In this document: one piece after another, positions 1-9,847 of the stretch
Layout: every line of letters starts with the position of its first letter
Numbering within the stretch: the first letter of the stretch is position 1
Made by a program: the position numbers and the translations under genes
Notes under the pieces: generated by a model
Told to the model about the DNA's origin: nothing
The model's input: only the letters and a program-made list of their open reading frames with translations
Database searches by the model: none
Source of the DNA: Pascua guehoae
Taxonomy: Eukaryota; Basidiomycota; Tremellomycetes; Trichosporonales; Trichosporonaceae
NCBI GenBank assembly: GCA_001600415.1
Contig: BCJX01000006.1
Span: 627,606-691,605 of the forward strand
Length of the DNA: 64,000 bases
Direction: 5' to 3'

Positions 1-351
1 CATTCATGGTGTTCGCTGGCTACTGTGGTTGGGCGTTGACACGTCGACCATCGCTAGGTTGCCCGGGTACACTGGTAAGCCCGACTCGGTCGGGTTGTGG
101 GAGGGGCTGTGATCGCTCCTCCGCCGTGCTTGTCGACCTGTATACAGTGAAAATACCGGGGAGCGGGCTGAAACTTGACTCGGACTGCATGATGGTTGCA
201 TAGGCAGTGACGGGCGAGAAATACCAACCCGCCACAAAGCCGTGAGAAGCTTTGCAACCTCGCCACTCTTTCACGTACCGCCTCCCCAGAACATTCTCAA
301 CCTAGTCTCCAAAACCGACGACCACACCATTCTCCGCGCAGCTAACACCAG

Positions 352-1344
352 GATTCTTTACCGACATCAACACGCTCGGCTCGACCTTTTCCGACGGCAA
401 ACCAACAAAGTGCTACGTGGGCTTTGACCAGCTGTCATTCATCATGGGCACGTCGTCGACGCTGTTCAACTACGCGCTTGTCGCCCTCAAGGACAAAGGT
501 GGCATTCTCGCCGACGCGATCGAAGAGGTGCTCGAGAAAATCGGCGAGCAGAAGAACGACATTGCGCAGATTCCGAATTTTGCGCGCGACTACAACAAGG
601 ACACAAACCCGCTCGCGAACAACGACTATCTCGCGCTCGTGGATGCGGGAGAGACGGAGCAGAATATCCCGCTCGACCCGTTGCTTGTTCCGGCGCGCAA
701 GGTAGGTCTAGACCAGAACAGCAGGTGCCACACTGAGAGGGTTGTCTGCTCCTGCCACGCAGCATGTACATGCGCTGATTGCCGAGGTCGATGCGATCCT
801 CGCCTTTGACAGCTCGAGCGATACAGACTCGACATGGCCCGACGGCAGCAGCATGTACAGCACGTACCAGCGCGCCGTCGAATTTGCCCGCCACCAACGA
901 CCCCTCCGCATGCCCGAGGTGCCCCCGCCGTCCGTCTTTGTCGGGGGCGGGCTCAACACGCGCCCCGTGTTCTTCGGGTGCAACAGCACATCCGAGCCGA
1001 TCGTCGTCTATGTGCCCCAGTACCCGTGGTCCGAGTACTCCAACTCGTCGACGTACGAGCTCGAGTATACCGACGCCGAGGCCGAGGCGCACATGCTCAG
1101 CGCGAAGCGCAGCCTCACACTCAACGGTACAGTGCCCGAGTGGCCCAAATGCCTCGCCTGCGCACTCACAGACCGCGCGAATGCGTACACGGCCCAGAAT
1201 CGCAGTTCAGAGTGCGCACAGTGCTTCCAGACGTGGTGCTGGAATGGGGACAATGTCGCGGCGCTCGAAGAATACATGCCGGAAAAGTACCAGACGCCGC
1301 CGTTCCTCGTGCAGAAGAATCTGTCCAACAACGTGCAAGGGTGA
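352..1344 (+). CDS. Phospholipase B / lysophospholipase, C-terminal part (5' truncated by window)
   Basis: Exons 352-701 and 763-1344; 309 residues visible to a TGA stop. This is the distal part of the secreted fungal phospholipase B (patatin/cPLA2-like) family, which removes acyl chains from phospholipids at the cell surface or outside the cell. The reading contains FDQLSFIMGTSSTLFN, the LVDAGE(T) catalytic-region match, a DxxLAFDxSxD-like stretch, and a cysteine-rich tail with WPKCLACAL and CxxCFQTWCWNG, all typical of the family's last third. The 3' splice site before the first exon (CTAAC branch, CCAG) lies at 341-351, so the nucleophile-bearing GxSGG exon must lie upstream, outside the window. 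The first ~350 bases show no homologous coding sequence and are read as intron. No hydrophobic GPI-attachment tail follows the cysteine-rich end, so a freely secreted form is inferred. The intron at 702-762 has GTAGGT and CGCAG ends. Confidence 0.88.
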
Positions 1345-2572
1345 GCTGTGACGAATGCGAGGTGTAGTCGATGGCAGTTGTACGCGACAACTCGGAGCCG
1401 ACGACCAGCTTCCTGCAGCCGATAAGCGTGCTTACCATTGCACCTTGGTGGCGTACGACTCAGATGCGCCAATACGCGTTGGACTGATACCGACGTGGAC
1501 TGTGTACCGACCTTCTCGTACTCAGTGCCCCTCATGTAGCTACTGTACTGTATCTTTATGACATTAATTTGCAGCCATCTTTCTGTCTCTTTGCGTGAGC
1601 TTGGAGATGCCGTTGACTCCAACGACGGCGCGGCTTCGTTACTGACACAGTGCTTGCCACTTCTGCGACGTCCCTCTTGGTCTCTCCCACGGCTGGCGGA
1701 CATTTGAACAAACTGTAGGCCCACTGAGCTTGGTCAGATGTGAAAGGTGAGATCCATACTTTGCTACAACCTCGTGGGACCTTGGCAGCTGATGGGTGCC
1801 ACAGCATTGTCCCACCACCGACTGTGATCAAGGGTCGAGAGTCTTGACAGGCGGGCAGGACAGTTGTCAGTGGCCGCGCTGGTTTGGACGTCAGGAGCGA
1901 CAATTTCGCCAGTCACTGGAGGAGCTCATTGGAACGAGCAAATGAAAGGAGCTCTTGGTCCTTGTCGCTCTGATACTCTGATCAAGTGGTGATCGGTGCT
2001 GCCTTGACACACAAGTGTCATGTGCTCCACACTGACGACACGGATGGAGGTTTGGGCGGCGACTCCGAGGTTGAGTTCGAACTGGTACCCGAATGAGCTG
2101 GGGTTGCGCACATTGCGAGCATGAAGCGCTGAAACTCAAGAGAAGCACAACGGTAACATGTGCGACGGCCCGGCTTGTCTGTTGGGATGTTGACCGGCGC
2201 AAACCGATTTCTTGGTGGCAGCCGCCAACCCATCGTCTCCAACACGCCGCCTTGCCACTGCGCCGCTAGGTATCTATGTCATTTGTTTGGTTAAGGAAGG
2301 AAGGAAGGAAGGAAGGAAGGAAGGAAGGAAGGAAGGAAGGAAGGAAGGAAGGAAGGAAGGAAGGAAGGAAGGAAGGAAGGAAGGAAGGAAAGAAGACTGT
2401 GTTTGACAATGGCAAAACGATAACGAGGCATGGTAGACGCCTTCCTCGGTCTTCTTCATTGAAAACATCTCTTCTTTCCATTTTCTTTCTTCCCTACCTT
2501 TCACTTTCTTCTCTTCACACCCTTCGCGCCACCTCTCCTTCACCCATCCTACCACTTTACTCTCCCACAGTC
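1345..2572. other. Intergenic region holding an AAGG microsatellite
   Basis: No gene is recognised between the phospholipase stop and the first BTB-like gene. Several open frames of about 100 codons on the minus strand (1556-2245) lack recognisable motifs. The AAGG tract at 2293-2390 is annotated separately; a pyrimidine-rich stretch at 2450-2570 precedes the next start codon and is probably promoter/5' UTR. Confidence 0.6.
2293..2390. repeat. (AAGG)n tetranucleotide microsatellite, about 24 units
   Basis: Essentially uninterrupted AAGG units, seen directly. It is about 180 bp upstream of the first BTB-like start codon. Because 4 is not divisible by 3, all plus-strand frames through it stay open and read K-E-G-R repeats, which explains the spurious ORFs here. 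Confidence 0.97.
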
Positions 2573-3391
2573 ATGGACAACAACGATCCCATCATTCCTG
2601 ATGGCTCGGCCGCCAAGGTCGTTCACGCCGTTCACAACAACAAAAACCTACCGTACCGCATCGTCTCGTCCGACGGTGTACTGTTCTACGCATCGAAGAA
2701 GGCCCTCATCCAAAGGTTCGTGCGAAACCTAATCATCCCTTACAGTCAATGGCACAAACTTATCAGCTCAGCGACGTTTTGTGGCACATGGCAGAGACGG
2801 CCACTGCAAGCGAGATCTGCCTCACCGACGACGATCTGGAGAATGCACGGGTAATTTCTACCGTTCTCGACATTCTGGTCGGCGACTTCGAAATCTTATC
2901 TCCCGTCGACGTCTGCGACGCTCTCTTGTTTGCGGACAAATACAGCATCGACCTGGTCATCCGCGCCTGCTGCAACAACCTCACGCGTTACCTGCGAGGG
3001 CCGAAACGAACTGTACCGAAGTTGCACGTGTTTCGTTATTTCTACGCAGCAGCCATTGTGGACTGCGAGAAACTTGCTGCTGCAGCGGTGCAAGGCATTG
3101 TTTCGCACAAGGACTCGTGGGCTCTCCCCGAGTGAGTGGCAATACCTAGGCTTACTAAGCAGCTGACTGACGTTTAACAGCAGGGTGCTCCGGGGTATCA
3201 ATTTGGGTAACATTCCCACAGCCTACACCTGGGCCCTTACCCAGATGTGCTCCGACAGGCAAACTGATGCAAACGACTGGGAAGAAGAATTTCGGCGGCG
3301 CCTGGAAAGGATGAAAGGTGAGTGCGAAAATGTTACTCTCGAGGAGCTTGCTGACTTGGAAGACATTATGAAGAGCGCCCAGAAGCCATAA
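2573..3391 (+). CDS. BTB/POZ-like domain protein, tandem paralog 1
   Basis: Exons 2573-2715, 2772-3131 and 3181-3391 give 237 residues. The fold pattern fits BTB/POZ: a short strand region YRIVSSDGVLF, a helix ALIQSSDVLWHMA, an acidic LTDDD, then DVCDALLFADKYSIDLV, matching the A-D-x-Y helix of BTB domains. The C-terminal third (NIPTAYTW ... MKGECENVTLEELADLED) is shared with paralog 3 and is not part of a standard BTB fold. The first intron (phase 2, right after ALIQ) is at the same place in all three paralogs. The last intron has a NAGNAG acceptor. The start is the first ATG after a pyrimidine-rich leader. BTB proteins of this kind usually mediate protein-protein contacts, for example as cullin-3 adaptors, but I see no BACK, Kelch or zinc-finger domain, so no partner can be named. 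Confidence 0.65.
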
Positions 3392-3961
3392 GCGATGGGC
3401 ACGAGAAGGGCTAGTGATGTTGGCGGCAGCTGGGTGCTGTAGAGATCGCGGTGCCGATGCAGTAGCCTACCCTCGCGGCAACCCACGACAACGCGCGACA
3501 ACCAATGTGCATTCGAGATGATGAATTATGATGAATTATGTTCGAAGTCATGCTCGCATCTCTTCCAGTCTGCCGGGATCTTATTGTCAACAGGCGGTAC
3601 ACAGCCCTGTGTGGTGTGTGTCGCATGACAGATCCATGGCTCCATACAGAATGTGGTCACACTCCACCTCTCGGTGATGTGCGGGCGCAGGCGGTGGTGC
3701 GAAGTATCCCAAGCCAACGAGGACAAAGGATCCACACGCGACAAATGGGCTATTGCCCCCAACAGTGGGAGCGCAGTGGGGCTGCACAGCCTGCGTCTTA
3801 AACACTTGCCTCCGTTCTTCTTGCCATTCCCACCATTTGTAATATTTACCGCCACTTGTCACCACTCGCCACCACTCGCCACTATTTGCCACCACTCGTC
3901 ACCCCCAGCGACTAACTATCCCCATCGCAGCCTTCCCATCACCACGGCAAAATCGTCCACC
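3392..3961. other. Intergenic between BTB-like paralogs 1 and 2
   Basis: No gene recognised. A run of short CCACTCGCC-type direct repeats lies at about 3850-3903, immediately before the leader of paralog 2. Pyrimidine-rich DNA precedes the start codon. Confidence 0.6.
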
Positions 3962-4512
3962 ATGATTACCCACGCCCAACGCGCCGGTGCCCAAGCCGAG
4001 CAAGCCAGGCGTGCCGCTATCGAGGAGTACCGTCGGGCCAACCCCCACATCCTGCACACTCTCGAGGGCCTCGATACGTGTGCGGACAGCATTGATTCCA
4101 AGTACAACAAGAATAAGGACCCGTACCGCATCGTCTCATCGGACGGGGTTCTGTTCCTCGTCTCACAGTCGTTCCTTCGTCAGAGGTGGGTCTTGGGCTT
4201 GGCCAATCGATCAGTACTGCTTCACCCTCCTTGTACGGAGTTGATATTGACACAAAAAGCTCGGTGCTCTGGAAGCGAGCCCAAACCGTGTGCGAGGACG
4301 AGATTGTCCTCGAGGACCCGACGTTTGAGACGGCAGAGTGCATCCGTGGCCTCCTCGACGTCACCTATAACCGCGACGTGGGCACCCTCAAGGAGGATCA
4401 CGTAGACTGTGCCATGCTGGTCCTCCGCATTATTGACCTCATCGACAAGTACGATTTTCCCAGCTACACCCGCAGTCAGTGTGGCTGGTGGCTGCACCAG
4501 GAGTGGTACTGA
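3962..4512 (+). CDS. BTB/POZ-like domain protein, tandem paralog 2, C-terminally truncated
   Basis: Exons 3962-4185 and 4260-4512 give 158 residues. It shares DPYRIVSSDGVLF with paralogs 1 and 3 and the phase-2 intron at the equivalent codon. Helix SSVLWKRA and the motif LIDKYDF align with the BTB A-D-x-Y helix of the others. The frame then runs through a Trp/Gln-rich tail and stops about 100 residues before the paralogs do. The following 400 bases do not carry the missing C-terminal region in any frame that I can see, so the loss is a deletion or replacement rather than one point stop. It may be a short functional variant or a decaying copy. The N-terminus is Ala/Arg-rich and unlike paralog 3's Pro/Ala repeat. 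Confidence 0.55.
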
Positions 4513-5903
4513 CCCAGAAGAACCAAAACAAAATGATGAGAATTATTCATTCCCTGGCAGGCTGGGAAATGGAACAGAACACGGCCCGTTGGTGCACCAC
4601 ACTCACCCCAGACCGAGCACCTGGCGATCCGGCACAGACATCGGTGCGAACATACACGGCAAATCGTTCTCAAGAAGATCACACGTCGTTGGAGCAAGAA
4701 GGGGCGAAAATGAAATGTGAGGATGGTCCCCGATCCCCCGCTCACACAAATAGGATATCGCAATAATTCAAAGCGCCACGAGAAACGGGCAACGGGCAAT
4801 GTGTAGATTGGGGAAACGTATGGCCGGTTATTAGACCTCCTTTCTCTTGGGTGCTGGTCTTGCAGAAGCGGCAAACCGAGGGCAGACGCTGGTGTGTGCG
4901 CAGTGGGCAAGAAGCACGTAGTGGAACTGTATCCCGACATGCAGATGTAAACAAAAAATCGTCGGATATTTAACTCTCCCGGGGCCCACGGCTCGGGGTC
5001 ACGTCCGTGCGAAAGGGGTCAGACGAAGCTGTTCCATTAAGACACCTTCGTGCAGGACGCCTGGACCGCGAGTCCTGTGTTGTGTACCGGTGGAGGGGCA
5101 GTGAGGGTGTGTACGGGTATTGTGTGTTCCGGTTCCAGCAACAGAGACCACTTGCTCGGGTTTTGAGGGCGATCGCAGCCCTTGTGGCAGCATGTGGCCA
5201 ATCGATTCCCGTTTGTACAGCGGTGATTCCAGCATGAACTTGTGAGAGGTTGAGAGTCGGTGCAAAGCCCAGGTCGTGCTGGATACTCGCCTGGGTTGAG
5301 TGTGAGGCGCCTTTGTAGCGTTGGCGTGTTGACCGTCATCCAAGAGGGATGGGGTGGATTCAGTCATGGTTGTCTCGCCCTGTCATTTACATCAAGTTGA
5401 AAGATATAGCAGCAGTACAGTGCTGTTGTCGCAATGCTTCGCTTGTCAGCCACGCTGCAGCTACGCTCACGGATCACCTGGCTCACGAAGCATGTATTGG
5501 GGCGCGAATTTGCCCGAGGCAACATTCTGGGCCCGGGTCCCATGGGGTAATGTACATGGTTTGCGTGTTTACAGTCGCGGTAGGTGCTATGCGCCTAGAC
5601 ATGGAGATTGTGGGGTACGAGGCCCATGCGTGTGGACGGTGCGGGGGCGGTGTGGCACGGTGCAGCGGCGCAGCGGCGTAGCGGCGTAGCGGGCGGTGCG
5701 GGCGGTGCAGCATGCAGTCCAGCCATGCAGTCGAGTGATCCAAGCGACTCGCACACATGCTCCTCTTTGCTTGCTTTGCCGCCCCGTTGCGTCCTTTGTG
5801 TTATTGCACATATATTGCACTCTCCATCACTCGTCTGCACAACTAACAATCTCTCTCACCCCTCGTCCCATCCTCATCACGCCTCACCCTCTATTGCGAT
5901 ACG
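4513..5903. other. Intergenic between BTB-like paralogs 2 and 3
   Basis: About 1.4 kb with no gene recognised. Short GCGGCGTAGC and GGGCGGTGC direct repeats occur at 5660-5710. A TATATTGCAC element at about 5810-5820, 90 bases before the next ATG, is a possible core promoter element of paralog 3. Confidence 0.5.
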
Positions 5904-6986
5904 ATGAGTGACATTCAGAGGGCGCCTAAGCCTAAGCCTGCGCTTGCGCCTAAGCCTGCGCTTCCACCTACGCCTGCGCCTCCGCCTGCACCTGCGCCTG
6001 CGCTTGCACCTACGCCTGCGCCTACACCTACGCCTACGCCACCGGCTGCGCCTACGCTACCGGCTGCGCCGGAACCGCGTGACCCCCATCGACTGTACTC
6101 GGTCGAGGGTCCGGATACGTGGGCGCTCACAGTCGATGAGACGTACAACTTCAAGTCGGACCCGTATCGCATCGTGTCATCTGATCGAGTGCTGTTTTGT
6201 GTCTCTGCCAAGGCTCTCATTCAAAGGTAGGTACCTACTCTCGGCCTTTTGCCTTTTTGAGTCTGACTCCGATGGCCAACTGTGACAATGCAGCAACTGA
6301 TCATTGCAGCCACAGCCTCTGGCCGGCTCGCCAGTATCTCGGGACCGCCAAGAATCACACGACCATGGACGACGAGGTACGCTTGACTTACGCCAAGCAT
6401 GGGGCGCGGGCAAACTGGACGGCCGACTGCATTCGCCGCCTTTTTTACCTGCTGGATAGCGCCAATCTAATTCAAATCCTCTGGCACGACTCGCCCACGT
6501 ACAGCGAGGCCTGGGACCTGTGTGACACTTTGAGCCTCGCAGACACGTACGACTTTGAGTCGGCAGTCGCGCTGTGCACCTACAGCTTGAAGAGGTTCCT
6601 CGACAATACCGCGGCCATTCAAACTACCGATCCCGCAAAGAACATCCCCAACACGGTCTGGAAGATTTTCTACTACGCAACAATGATGACATTGGAAGAT
6701 CTCGCAGTGAGGGCTGGGCAATGGATTCTCGACTTTGACAGCTACAGCTTGAAAGAGTGGGTCTGGTGCTCTCGGCGCATCTGCTTACCATTTCAGGCCC
6801 GATTACAGTCATGCACTTGCCAACCTGCCGACTACCTACATAGTGACCCTTCTCAAGGGGTACAGGTATCTCGCTAACGGTAACAAGCCGTCCTTCAGCC
6901 AACTACTGGAGGACACGAAACGTAAGGCTCTGACTGGTGAACCTGGCTCATGCAGTACAGAGCATCTCACAGATTCGTTGGATTAA
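5904..6986 (+). CDS. BTB/POZ-like domain protein, tandem paralog 3, with Pro/Ala-repeat N-terminus
   Basis: Exons 5904-6226, 6310-6756 and 6797-6986 give 319 residues. Residues ~8-55 are a degenerate Pro-Ala-Thr-Lys repeat with PxPA units, absent from the other copies. Then follow DPYRIVSSDRVLF, the phase-2 intron after ALIQ, an ADTYDF helix, FYYATMMTLEDLAV (paralog 1 has FYAAAIVDCEKLAA), and the shared tail LPTTYI ... LTGEPGSCSTEHLTDSLD. The last intron is only 40 bp. The acceptor of intron 1 could be 6309 or 6315 (both AG, both in frame, differing by two codons). The three genes lie head to tail over 4.4 kb, which argues for tandem duplication. Function is unknown beyond the BTB-like assignment. 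Confidence 0.65.
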
Positions 6987-7560
6987 AAGCCTAGAGGCAC
7001 GTCGTCTTGCAAGTCCAGCTGGCTCGCCTCCCCCAGTCGCTAATAGACAGAGACAAGCCGAGGTCGATGGTCAGTGTCCACAATGCGTCCCAGAAATTAA
7101 CGGGACAGAGATTCGACGGTCAGAAGAGGATGAAAGCGGGGCGGATGTTTGAAGGGGAGAGAGGCCCATGGTGGGTCTCCCATCCACTCTGTTGAGGGCT
7201 CTTATGGAAGCTAATATGTCAGCGATTCACCAGAGTCAAGCGGATATCAGTGTGAGCGAAGGTGCGCTGAACAGCCACCTCTGGTGAGTGATCAGTCTCT
7301 ACACTTTCTCTGAAAGGCTAATGGGACAGAGATTCGTCGGGGGCAGACGTGAGCCGAGTCGAGTCGTGCAGACGAGGCTGCTCTGCCTACCCAACCACTG
7401 CGTTCTCGTCTACCATAGTCTATTGTAGAAAACCTACCACGGTTCACCATGTGCACGCCTCATCCCCACCCATGTGTGCCACCCTTGAACACTCCGTAGC
7501 AGCGGGAAAGACTCGTCCACGAGTCTCGACGAACATCCTTCAACACACCACCCATCACGT
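6987..7560. other. Intergenic; one short direct repeat
   Basis: No gene recognised. The 14-mer GGGACAGAGATTCG occurs at 7102-7115 and again at 7323-7336, in otherwise dissimilar context. Confidence 0.6.
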
Positions 7561-8632
7561 CTACGCGCGCTTGACCTTCTTGGTCTTGACGCTCTTCTTC
7601 GACAGGGGCTTGTGGTTGTACACTGCGCGCGCGACAAAGCACACGCTCGCAAAGGCGGCACAGACGACGATGGCCGCGTCCTCATCGCAGTTGATGCCGA
7701 GGTTGAAGGGCCAGCCAGGGACGGGCTTGATGAGCGACGCAAACAGTGCGGGGACGACAATGGCGATCCAAAAGTCGACCGCAGTCCACCCCCACTCCCG
7801 GAGTTCGTTGGGCGTCTGGACCGTGATGGTGGGGCTGAAGATGTTGGCGCCAGAAAAGACAAAGCACGCGGCGGGGACGGCGCAGATGAACGGCACGAGA
7901 ATGACCGTGCTCGGCGTCACGGGGAGGGGGAGGCCGGTGCCGTGCAGGAGGGGCACGGTGGTGAAGCGCGTCAGGAGGAGAGTACGGCCGATTGCATCGG
8001 GGACGGCGAGGAGGAGCTCGACCAGGTACACTGGCTTGGGCGGGAGGAGCGCACGCAGGGGTGTCCGCGTGAGGAGAATGTCTGGCGTTAGTGATTGATG
8101 ATGCAAGGCGACGTACGCGTGGCAGCGAAGAATAGGCCGAGGGTCGGGTTGAGGAGCCATCCAGGCGTCGTGCCCGTGCACAGGTCTGGGGTGTGAGTAT
8201 GGGGCCGGTGACCGGAGACATAGTCAGTGGGGAGGCCGATGTGGTGACCAAGTCACGCGACCAAAGTTGCCGACTTGCGACTTGTTCTGAGAAGCATGGT
8301 ACAAGCAGCTGTCACGCCAGCGCACATCTGTATCCACACACACGGACAGCAGCGAGTATTACGCCTCCACCGTGCTCCGTGACACCCAGCCAGTACTCAC
8401 TCAAAAACGTCTCGCCGCCGAATAACACAATCATGATGCCCAGTACCTCCTGCAACGCGGCCGCACGGGGCTTGCCCTTTGTATCGCTCGCGATCCAGTT
8501 GACGCCGATGGATAAGCGCACCGCACCGTAAATGTCCAGCAGGCCGAGGGGCAGCAGGCTGTGCACCGGCGCCAGCGCGGCGGGCACGTAGCCGTACAGC
8601 GGCCCCAGCGCGTTGAGGGTCGTCGCGTTCAT
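7561..8632 (-). CDS. Predicted multi-pass membrane protein of unknown function
   Basis: Minus-strand exons 8632-8401, 8185-8117 and 8081-7561 give 273 residues. Hydrophobic segments visible in order include LGIMIVLFGG, GWLLNPTLGLFFAA, STVILVPFICAVPAACFVF, FWIAIVVPALFA and AAIVVCAAFASVCFVARAV, so five to seven membrane spans are likely. The C-terminus is strongly basic (KKSVKTKKVKRA), which could be a cytosolic ER-type retention tail, but this is inference. I recognise no enzyme or transporter motif. The start is the ATG that opens MNATTLNALG. The first intron (215 bp) is long compared with the second (35 bp), so an additional small exon cannot be excluded. Confidence 0.6.
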
Positions 8633-9847
8633 CGTCGGGCGGGGGGTGATGCGGGTGCGAGGTGTCCTGTTGTTGGGTCCGGGGGTAGGGTAGGAGCGAC
8701 AACCAAGAACGATGTCAACAAGGCGCAGGGCGAGATGGAGTAATCAAGTAGAGGGATGAAAAGTGACGCTCGCAGGGGGTGGGTGCACAGGTCGAGCAAG
8801 GGTGACGACCAAAGTGCGCTTGTTGGTGAGATGCATCCATCTTGCTTTGATCTGGGGCATTTTCGGCAGGTTCGGCGTGTTTGTCGGCTGTCAGCCTGTC
8901 AGCCCGGCGCATTTCGGCCCGGCCTGCAGCCCGTTTGCCACGTGGACATTGCCACGTGCAAGTTTTTATCAACAAAGCAACAAGAGTGCTTCTAATTCAG
9001 CCCCCCCAATTAACCGTGTCGTTTATCTCGAGTTTATCCGCTCGACCAGACGGGGGAGTCAGAAGACGAGGACAGAGAAAGTGGTCCGGAAATGCGGGAT
9101 TTACCAATGACGACCCTTTGCGCGACTCGAATATCGTCGCCATGTCGTTTCATGCCGAATGCCTCGTAGCACTATTTGTACCGCAACATTTATTTACAGT
9201 ATTCCATTGTGGCATGGCTCGTGCATACGGTATTCGGTACGGTGCTCTGCTTGCAGCGTCGGCTGGATGGAAAAACCTTGGATGTTGCGTAAAGGCCTAG
9301 AGGCCGGGAGGCCAGGCTCTGGCCTGGTCTTGCCTGTTGCGTGTGGCATGCAAGATCTGAGAGAAGTTTGCTGCGTTCCTGTGTTCCTGTGGATGTGGAT
9401 ATCTGGTATATCTTGTACCAGCTGACTCTGGCGGGGAGGGGGGCAGAGGAGAGAGGTTAGTGACCCATGACGGACCGGCCAAAAGCGGCGATGGGCGGAT
9501 GACGATTGGCTGGTTACGGGGCGCCGACTTTTTAACGCATGGCGTCGTCATTTTTGGCAGCAACAGGCGGGAAAGAGCGAACAGGGCGGCACACTGGCCA
9601 GACAGAGCCAGACAGCGGCCGGCGGCCAAACTGGTGTGCACAGACAAGCACAAGGCCTCTCAGTCTCTGTCTCCTTCCTCTGACAGACACCGAGAGCAAC
9701 TGATTACAAGTTTACAACTCTCCTCCTCCCTACTCCGTGCATGGGCCGTTATACCACCTCGACCAGCTCCTTCAACAGACCGCCAGATAACATCAACTCG
9801 CACCACCGTCTCCATCTCGACTTTGACTTTGCTCACACCGGCCCACA
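8633..9847. other. Divergent intergenic region (membrane protein / carrier)
   Basis: About 1.2 kb between divergently transcribed genes. Open frames at 8763-9110 and 9460-10206 have no recognisable motif and lack supporting splice structure. Presumed promoters and 5' leaders. Confidence 0.5.

Noticed and set aside
1..351. Coding sequence in the first 350 bases
   Set aside because: No frame matches the phospholipase B region expected there, and 341-351 is a good branch/acceptor, so intron is preferred.
2716..2745. A 30-bp intron ending at TTACAG in BTB paralog 1
   Set aside because: It is too short and out of phase; 2716-2771 is in phase and matches the intron position in the other two copies.
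2276..2854. A 192-codon frame starting with KEGR repeats and joined to BTB paralog 1
   Set aside because: The N-terminal part is the microsatellite. The ATG at 2573 follows a pyrimidine-rich leader and gives a length comparable with the paralog cores.
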